NCBI GenBank assembly: GCA_020536535.1
Contig: JAHLWZ010000455.1
Span: forward strand, 62,876 to 126,875
Length of the DNA: 64,000 nt
Source of the DNA: Pelomyxa schiedti
Lineage: Eukaryota > Evosea > Pelobiontida > Pelomyxidae
Direction of reading: 5' to 3'
Every line of letters begins with the position of its first letter. The stretch's first letter is position 1. This document shows positions 57,424 to 64,000 of the stretch, piece after piece. The translations under genes were made by a program, and so were the position numbers. Under the pieces are notes generated by a model. That model worked only from the letters and a program-made list of their open reading frames with translations, made no database searches and was not told the origin of the DNA.

Positions 57424-58541
57424 AAACCAAGAGATTCACGAAAAGGCACAACAATCATGCAACGCAGAAAACAAATTGGGAAGACAAGGAGAAGCGAACA
57501 CCCATAAGTACCGGTGAGGATAATTTTTAGAGACGAAAAGAATGTTACTCGGGGCAAACAAATGGTGGGAAGCGAAAGAGGTGTGCTACTTCGTAATTAA
57601 CTCGACAAGCTTCGTCGTATTGCTGTGAACGTTGACACCCCAACAACAACAACAGAATAATTTACCTGAAATAAATTGATTTTCAAATCCTTCGAATTTT
57701 GGCCTCGAACAACTTGACTTCCATCGAATTTTCCGAGGCCTTGATTTTCCTCCAGGGGGCTCATCTCAAGCCGGTGCCTCTGAAATTCTCTGCCAATTCT
57801 GTCCTCTGCGGCAAATTTGTGGGTTCGATTCCCCTCCCCCGTGGGATCTCCCCCCCCCCGTTCGTGCTCTCTGTGCCCGAGATTTCTTGGGACAGGGAGC
57901 TGGGTGGGTGGGGGTGGTCTCTTGGCGGGGGTGGGGTGGTCGGATCTGTGCCCCACGACAATTGGAAGAGGTTGCGGGGGTGCTGGTGGGTCTCCTTGGG
58001 GTTGCACATCTCACAATCTTCTCATCTTTTTTCTTTCTGATCGAGTCCTGGTTTTGTGTGTAAAAATGTAAAGCTTCCTAGACTCCATGTTGTTCCCAAG
58101 TCACTTCAAAATGAGGGTAGATGTTCCTTTGAAAAAATGGTGATGCAGGTCAGACAAGGAAAAGAGGTATTTCTCACGAAGTTCAACAATAGGTGCCTCA
58201 ACTGTGGTACTGGTGACTACAGGTTGTCCACATGCCAGAGTTACAGGCATACACCTGACCCATACTGGAAACTGCAACTTCCAAAATTTTATGAGCCTAG
58301 TTGCCGGGAGCAGATTAGCGTCGTTTTTGACATCATGCTTTCTGACTTTTGTAATTTGTGGAGTGTTTGTTGAATTTGGGATTCTGGTGTGGTGCATGTG
58401 CCACTTTGGACCCATCAGGCCCCTGGCTTCCTTGGCGTGTTACTTGATTCTCTCACACGTGGCTGAGTCACGCTTGCACGGTGCATCCAAACAGTTTTGG
58501 TTTGTCTTCCACGAAATATCCTTTTGATTGCTTGCTGTTCT
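57424..58541. other. Region between YEATS2-like and phosphodiesterase genes
   Basis: It holds repeat copy B. Beyond it, the frames at 58056-58373 (+) and 58101-58415 (-) are both open (105 codons, with a CLNCGTGDYRLSTC cluster on +). There is no recognisable domain, so coding status is undecided. Confidence 0.35.
57496..58032 (+). repeat. ~540-bp dispersed repeat, copy B
   Basis: This is the reverse-complement partner of 44417-44956. The B-box-like GGTTCGATTCC is at 57822-57832. The segment from GGGGG at ~57755 to CCCCC at ~57840 is about 86 nt long, the size of a class II tRNA, but the arms pair imperfectly. It ends with T6 (ATCTTTTTTC), which could terminate pol III. No target-site duplication or terminal inverted repeat is evident. 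Confidence 0.85.
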
Positions 58542-61500
58542 ATGTGGAACAAAAAGCGAGTTGATTGCGGACGGGCTGCGTTTGTTGACGTGGGAGTGGC
58601 GTTGTTGTTTTCAGTGGGTGCAGGCTTCATTCTGATCATTTTTTTATTGGCGTTCACTTTCAGCCAAAAAATGTAAAGCTACTGCTCACTCATGGGATTC
58701 TCTGTCACCCATCTTAACCCTCTCACGGTTTTCCTTTTCAAGGTATTCTTCCCTGGTGGAAATTACAAACGAAGCTATTGAAAGGGCAACAATGAAAGCT
58801 ACCGCAAACCTTGAGACACAGCACCGGGGAATCCATTTTGCCCTGGATACATACTCTTCCATGTTCGTCAATGCACTGGAAACCCCACGTGTGCCGGCAA
58901 CGGGGGCGGAATTGGCTTCGTACTCCCTGAGGAACGCTAGCTTTCCACAGTGGAATGGCTCTATTTATGCCTCATTTGAGGACTTTGGCGGACCTGCAAC
59001 TGTGCTATGGCATGCAGAAAGGTTTGTTGTGACTCCTCCCTGCCAACTTACTTTTTTTTTTGTTTCCCTTCCTCAACTTGATTGAAGATACAACCAATCA
59101 CAGTTGGACAAGCTAATAGATGTGCTATTTTGGCGCACAGGGGGACTTGGCCCTATAATGTCCGGCCTCATGGAAACGTGGAGTAGTACTGTTTCTCAGA
59201 TGTATTCAGTTGTTGGGACCTATACCCTCATGTATCCATATTACCCGATGTTTGAGTTCTATGTAGACCTCGAAAACAATCCCAGGGTAATGGCCTTAGA
59301 TCCTCTACACAACCCCTCGCGAGCATTCCTTTTAACTCCAGCTTACCTTGACCAACACGGACTCTGGACTGTTACACTCGCTACTCCAATGTACAGCAGT
59401 GATGATTCATATATTGGCCTTGCTGGATTCGACATCCGTCTGACTCGATTTCTGGACTGCATCGAGCATGCCGGTGGTTTTATTCCATTTGATGCATATG
59501 TAGTTATCCTTTCCACCACGGGCACCCTCCTTTTCGTACCACCGAAAGGTGCAAGCGATTGGGCTCCTGGTCTTTCCAACTTCTCATTTGATAGAATCAG
59601 TGGAGATGCAAAATTCAATGAAACGTATTGGAACATTCTCACAAACCCCCTCTACGCTGAGGTTGCACAGTCCGTTTGCGACTCATCGTATAGCAACAAA
59701 TGTGTGGCCACCGAAACAGGACACAATGAGGTCCACTTGTGTGGAAACAAGCGCCTCATTTCGTGGCAGGCTCTCCTTGATTATTGGATCGTCATTTGTG
59801 TTGCAGATAGAGACAAAGCTGTGGCAGTGCAAAGAAAAGCCAAGTGGATCAATCTTGTAGTATCTTCAACTCTTGGGCTAGTTGTTGCTCTTGCTGCAGT
59901 GGCATGTATTTTCGACATATTTTTACTCGTTTATATCTAACATCCTTGCTCAACCAAAACAGAGTATTGCCGCCTATGTGATTAAAAGAATGCAAAACCG
60001 AAGTATGTCCAATAAAATAAATGACCTGCATGCACAACTGGACAAAGAAAGGCACAGTCACCTCCTCGTTTCAGACAACAACGGGGAAAAGGATACAAAG
60101 GGCTTAACTGGTAACATACACAATGTATGGAAGAAACCATTTCGTCGTAAGTCTTAGCAATGAACACAGATAGTTGAGACACTTAAAGGCCTCTGTGGCC
60201 AACTGGATGATGAGGACAGTTCCATTGTTCAGGAGGCCATAGCACTTCTTGTTCACAGGGATTTTTCTGGTATCATCCCCCCAGCGTACACCGAAGTTAT
60301 TTAAACTCACAATTGCTGCTAGTTGTGCACCCCCGCGCTCCATTGAATGAGACTCAAAAGCGATTCATCCATGATTGTGGAATCGATGTGCAGGAAAGTG
60401 GAAAAGAACCCCCACGTTCGGCGTCAGGTCCCCCGACTCACCGAGAACTAAGTCACGGTAACAAGGAAAACCTTGCGGCTGTTTTCTATATTGCTCGCAG
60501 TGCAGATATCAACAAGTGGGACTTCAGTGTTTTTGAGTATGAGGTAGAGAAATTCGTAATAATATTTTTTTCACTGGTCATTTAATTCAATATGTAGAAA
60601 GAAACTAAGAAGACTGGTTTGTGTTCTAGCAGTCCTGGGCTTTTACCTTGCCTTCTTTTTGCAATATTGAAGCAGTGGAAACTGTTCAAGTGTCTTGATA
60701 TCGACAAACATAAGCTTCTTAATTTCGCCCATGCTCTGGATTCGGCCTACTGCTATGGCCAGGAGCATGGTGCTGAAGAGAATCCTTATCACAACCGCCT
60801 TCATGCCGCTGATGTGATGCACTCCATGTTTTACATGCTCAATGTAGCTCGGCGTTGCTCACAGCCTCTGGACGAGGTTATCACGCCTCTGGATTTGCTT
60901 GCTTGTACTATTGCCGCACTCATTCACGATTTCAAACACCCTGGCAGGAACAATAATTTTCTCAAAGTTACATTACATAAAATACACACATCGTATGGGG
61001 ATTCAGTATTGGAAAGGCATCATCTCAACATGGCATTTGGCCTTCTTTTTGATGAAAGCAAAAACTGCAATGCACTTGCAGGGATGCCTATATCTCAGCA
61101 GATAGAATTTCATTCTCTCGTAATGGAACTTGTATTAGCAACAGATATGGCCAAGTACGTCTCCAGCCTGTGCAAATTAATTCTCACCACTTTTTTTTAT
61201 TTTATTATTCTTATAATAATACCCACAGGCATGTTGAAATTCTCGACTCTTTCCGGTCCTGGTTCAGCACACAGTCAAGGCCACCTTCTTCTGGTGATCC
61301 AGAGATCCCCCCTTCGCCACTCATACCTTTTATCGACGGAAGAGGGAAGCTTCTTGTATTGCAAGTACTCATAAAAGCGGCGGACTTGTGCAACGTATTT
61401 AGAAAGTGGCAAGACTGTAAAACGTGGACGATGATGCTCGCCAGAGAGCTGTTGCAGCAAGGACAAGATGAAGCAAGAATAGGGCTTCCTGTTTCTCAGT

Positions 61501-61722
61501 TTATGGATGGGTCTCTTCCCCCGGCTGAAGTGCAGGTAAAAAATAGAAAGTACTTCCTTCAAACCAACATAACCACAGATAACGTTCATTCCACTAATGG
61601 TTCTACCACTACTGCACTCCATTGTGGCCCTCTTCCCAGATCTTAAAGATCTTGAGAAAGAAGCATGTGCAAACTTGAGGGAGTGGCGAAACGTACTCAG
61701 TGGGAAGCCTGGTGCACCATGA
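58542..61722 (+). CDS. Transmembrane Cache-domain class I cyclic-nucleotide phosphodiesterase
   Basis: This is a predicted receptor that hydrolyses cAMP or cGMP. ATG 58542 (MWNKKRVDCGRAA) precedes TM1 (VALLFSVGAGFILIIFLLAF). An ectodomain of about 380 residues of dCache type follows (HFALDTYSSMFVNAL; LDPLHNPSRAFLLTPAYLD; LATPMYSSDDSYIGLAGFDI). TM2 comes at ~59855-59935 (LVVSSTLGLVVALAAVACIF). The catalytic domain at ~60670-61690 shows the class I PDE metal site: YHNRLHAADVMHSMFYML, LIHDFKHPGRNN, LERHHL, and KAADLCN with QFMD. It ends WRNVLSGKPGAP at TGA 61722. The Cache part resembles the ectodomain of the adenylate cyclase at 11537-14355. Nucleotide specificity cannot be decided from the residues I can align. 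Confidence 0.88.
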
Positions 61723-62014
61723 CATTTGTAAAAAACCAAAAAAAATGATATTGTACAAGATGGCCCCTGCTTGTGGTGTAAAAAGAATAGAGAAAAAGAA
61801 CGGAAGATTTACGTGCCTTTAGTAGACACGAGTTTTATTTAACGTTTAAATAAGCGCTACATAGATCAGGGGGTTAGTGGTGTCAAAAGGGTGATGTAAT
61901 TAGCAGGTGTCAAATCCAGATTTGGATCAGTTGTAGTTGTCTTTCAGTTAAGACGTTTTGGCAGATCTCAAAAAAAAAGTGAAGATCTCAAAGCGGTGCT
62001 CACTGCTCGCGAGT
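61723..62014. other. Spacer, phosphodiesterase to Cys-rich gene
   Basis: This is the probable 3' UTR of the phosphodiesterase gene and the promoter of the next. No gene is seen. Confidence 0.4.
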
Positions 62015-64000
62015 ATGAACGGGGAGCTGTTAAGGATTGTGGCGTGTATAATTGTGCTGTGGACTGGAGCCACATGCGGATCTAAGAGTAAAGGAGCGTG
62101 CCAATTTGGGCTGTGCTATACTTTGAACAAGGCCGACTGCTTAAACGATCAAGAGTGCGCTTGGAATGCAGAATGGGAATGTGAAGTGGACAACTGCTTG
62201 GCATCTTTGTCAAAAACTGAATGTCACTGGGATCCAAGGTTTGTACAAAGTGTTGGCTTTTCTTTTAATCTTTTTTTCCGTTAGATGCTTCTGGGGTACC
62301 TGCTTATTGTGAGTGGTAAAGGCGAATCTTACCGGGTTTTAGATTCTGGTATTTGTCGTTCAACGTGTTTGCATCATGCAAAATCGCGTCAAGAGTGTGA
62401 GATGTATAATGAATGTAAGTGGTCTGCTTCCACAAAGGACAAAAAAGAAGACAAGGCCGCCTGTATCCAGAAGAGGTTAGAGAGATTGTTCTTACCTATT
62501 TCTAATGCAGCTTTTTAAGCTATGGCAATGCATCTTGTCTCAAGTCTGCCTCTTAGTGCTTAGTTCTACTATTTTTGTAAAGAAATTTCCAGATTCAAGT
62601 CGGCAGAAACATGTTTGGCAGATTTTTGCTATTGGGACTATTTCACAAATACCTGTATGAGGATTTATTTCGTGGTGGTTTTGGCTCCCCATCATGAATA
62701 GGTAGAAAGCCCGGGACTACGGACAGGAAATGCGAGAATAAAAACTATACTGTATGAATTCTCCTTCAGGAAGTCTGTGGATAACAAGAATGCGTGTAGG
62801 AATGTCTTGATAATAAAAAATGCATGTGGGTTCCATCTGATGGAGTACTCGCAATTGGTATGTTACCTTAATTCCGTTCTTGGGATAAAACTGTTGCACA
62901 GAAAAGTGCACTCCTGATCAGTGTGCACTTCTGAGTAAAAGTCGGTGTCGAAAGGCTTGGTCAGTGTGCTCATGGAATGCAACATCGAGGACTTGCAGGT
63001 GAGACTGAGGTGTTCTGATTAGTTTGACTAAAAATGTCAAAGGAACTTATGTGCCGGAAATGATATCAATATTTGTTCCAAGAATCCCCAGTGTGTATGG
63101 GTTCAACCATATGATGACATACAGGGTCTTTGTCGAAGAGGGTTATGCAGTAGTTTGGCACAGACCAACTCTTCTCTGTGCCAGAGTATAAATCCCCTTT
63201 TTGTATGTGCAGTTTCTAATTCTCCACTTTCAGGTTCCCCATTAAACTGTGTCTGGGATCCAGATTTGAGGAAGTGTTCAACTGATGTATGTGTAATTGC
63301 TTCAACTGAAGAGGTAGTGCATCGATTTGAAACTCCTCATTTGCAAAAATGGAGTACAGGTCTGCAACAGTCTGTCCATAGGAAATAGGCAGTGCAAATG
63401 GAGCAGTACTACCAAATGCCGTGATGTGTGTCTAAAGGCTAGTACCCAAGAGGAGTGCCTTATTGCGTCAAAGACGGGGCAGTGCTACTGGAATGAAACC
63501 ACACGATTTTGCTCTTTTGGTTTGGGGAATTGTCTTAATGGTTCTTACTCCATGGCTAGTAAGTGGATACAAACTGTGCTCAAATAAAACAAGCTCGGTT
63601 TCCTGTTCCGCGTATGTAAGAAAAGGCGTTTAACGAACTGACCTTTTACAGAACAACTATATGTAAATGGACTGCTGATGGATGTATCTATAATGCACTG
63701 TGTAGTCCACTGCAGGTACTCAAAAAACTATCAGAGAAATTAAACAAACATGCCAAAAAGGAGAAGGCATCATGTAACAGAGAAGCAGGTTATTACTTAT
63801 ATTACCTTAAGCCCGTGCAATAGCTCAACTATGGAACAGAGTGTGCATGGGATTCAACAAAGCAGTTATGCGTGAGCACGTGTGGCTCAATTCGGGACAT
63901 AAGCAGTTGCACAGCGACGGGGACTTGCCTATGGGTCGAACCATTTGACCCCTTTAAAACTGTGATGATTATCCTGTGCTGTGTGGCTGGGGTCCTCGTC
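62015..64000 (+). CDS. Cys-rich repeat surface protein, type I membrane, 3' end outside window
   Basis: ATG 62015 opens a signal peptide (MNGELLRIVACIIVLWTGAT). The mature part is a run of about ten short repeats, each around 35-45 residues with the theme C-x(n)-C-x-W and a paired Cys: CLNDQECAWNAEWEC, CLASLSKTECHWDP, CEMYNECKWSAST, CLADFCYWDY, CSWNATSRTC, NPQCVWVQPYDD, LNCVWDPDLRKC, RQCKWSSTTKC, GQCYWNETTRFC, ICKWTADGC, ECAWDSTKQLC and GTCLWVEPFDP. Each repeat roughly equals one short exon. A hydrophobic segment starts at the window edge (VMIILCCVAGVLV), suggesting a membrane anchor. The repeats resemble PSI-type cysteine modules only loosely. Function is unknown; adhesion or coat are guesses. 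Exon borders are approximate. Confidence 0.7.

Noticed and set aside
57755-57840. Possible tRNA gene around the GGTTCGATTCC box
   Set aside because: I could not fold an acceptor stem, D-arm and anticodon arm. A tRNA-derived repeat is more likely than a functional tRNA.
1-64000. CRISPR arrays, bacterial operons, rRNA genes, viral or transposase genes
   Set aside because: None was seen in any frame; the architecture is eukaryotic with spliceosomal introns throughout.

Overview
This is nuclear DNA from a free-living unicellular eukaryote. Genes are packed head to tail or back to back, usually 15-400 bp apart. They are broken by many very short GT...AG introns, about 31-75 nt where I resolved them. 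TAA, TAG and TGA all act as stops, so the code looks standard. The gene set (CH-domain RhoGEFs, phospholipase B-like protein, membrane adenylate cyclase, class I phosphodiesterase, ATG4, listerin, Rab) fits an amoebozoan-like protist. That placement is inference from gene content, and I cannot name the taxon. The presence of both ETF-beta and a true tyrosine kinase is informative. All gene spans below run from start codon to stop codon and include introns. I resolved exon joins by hand only where stated.

Layout. 1-1537: 3' end of the CAF-1 p60 subunit (+). 1848-7677: a large CH-CH-RGS-DH-PH RhoGEF (+). 7783-9561: secreted beta-lactamase-fold serine hydrolase (-). 9814-10949: four-TM protein (-). 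11537-14355: receptor adenylate cyclase (+). 14656-15869: ETF-beta (+). 15870-17060: non-coding, with a minisatellite and the second copy of a small palindromic element. 17061-19359: FHA-PBZ-macro DNA-repair protein (+). 19436-21600: calcineurin-like phosphoesterase (-). 21857-23624: protein with two NEURL4-type, ART-like domains (-). 23976-25461: four-TM protein containing the assembly gap (-). 25779-29104: kinesin-13 with a SAM domain (+). 29498-30451: PHO80-type cyclin (+). 30758-33084: phospholipase B-like (-). 33225-36029: ATG4 with a long N-terminal extension (+). 36124-37988: SLC35F6-like transporter (-). 38165-39074: Hikeshi (-). 39192-41301: alpha-L-fucosidase (+). 41379-44310: TRIM-like E3 with an acidic N-terminus (+). 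44417-44956: copy A of a ~540-bp dispersed repeat. 45167-46771: FAH-family enzyme (-). 46906-48002: Rab GTPase (+). 48171-53724: listerin LTN1 (-). 54106-56316: tyrosine kinase (+). 56329-57423: YEATS2-like protein (+). 57496-58032: copy B of the repeat, inverted relative to copy A. 58542-61722: transmembrane Cache-phosphodiesterase (+). 62015-64000: start of a cysteine-rich surface protein, cut by the window edge.

Themes. The window carries both halves of a cAMP circuit as receptors with Cache-like ectodomains, a class IIIb adenylate cyclase and a class I phosphodiesterase, 45 kb apart. Endolysosomal and autophagy functions are frequent (PLB-like, fucosidase, ATG4, Rab, SLC35F6-like). Protein quality control appears as listerin, a TRIM-like E3 and Hikeshi. 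ADP-ribose biology may be represented twice: by the PBZ/macro reader and, if the fold call holds, by the tandem ART-like protein. The least ordinary items are the tandem H-Y-E ART-like protein, the RGS-CH-RhoGEF fusion, the Cache-TM-PDE, the tyrosine kinase, two undescribed dispersed repeat families, and a scaffold gap flanked by an exact 121-bp duplication.
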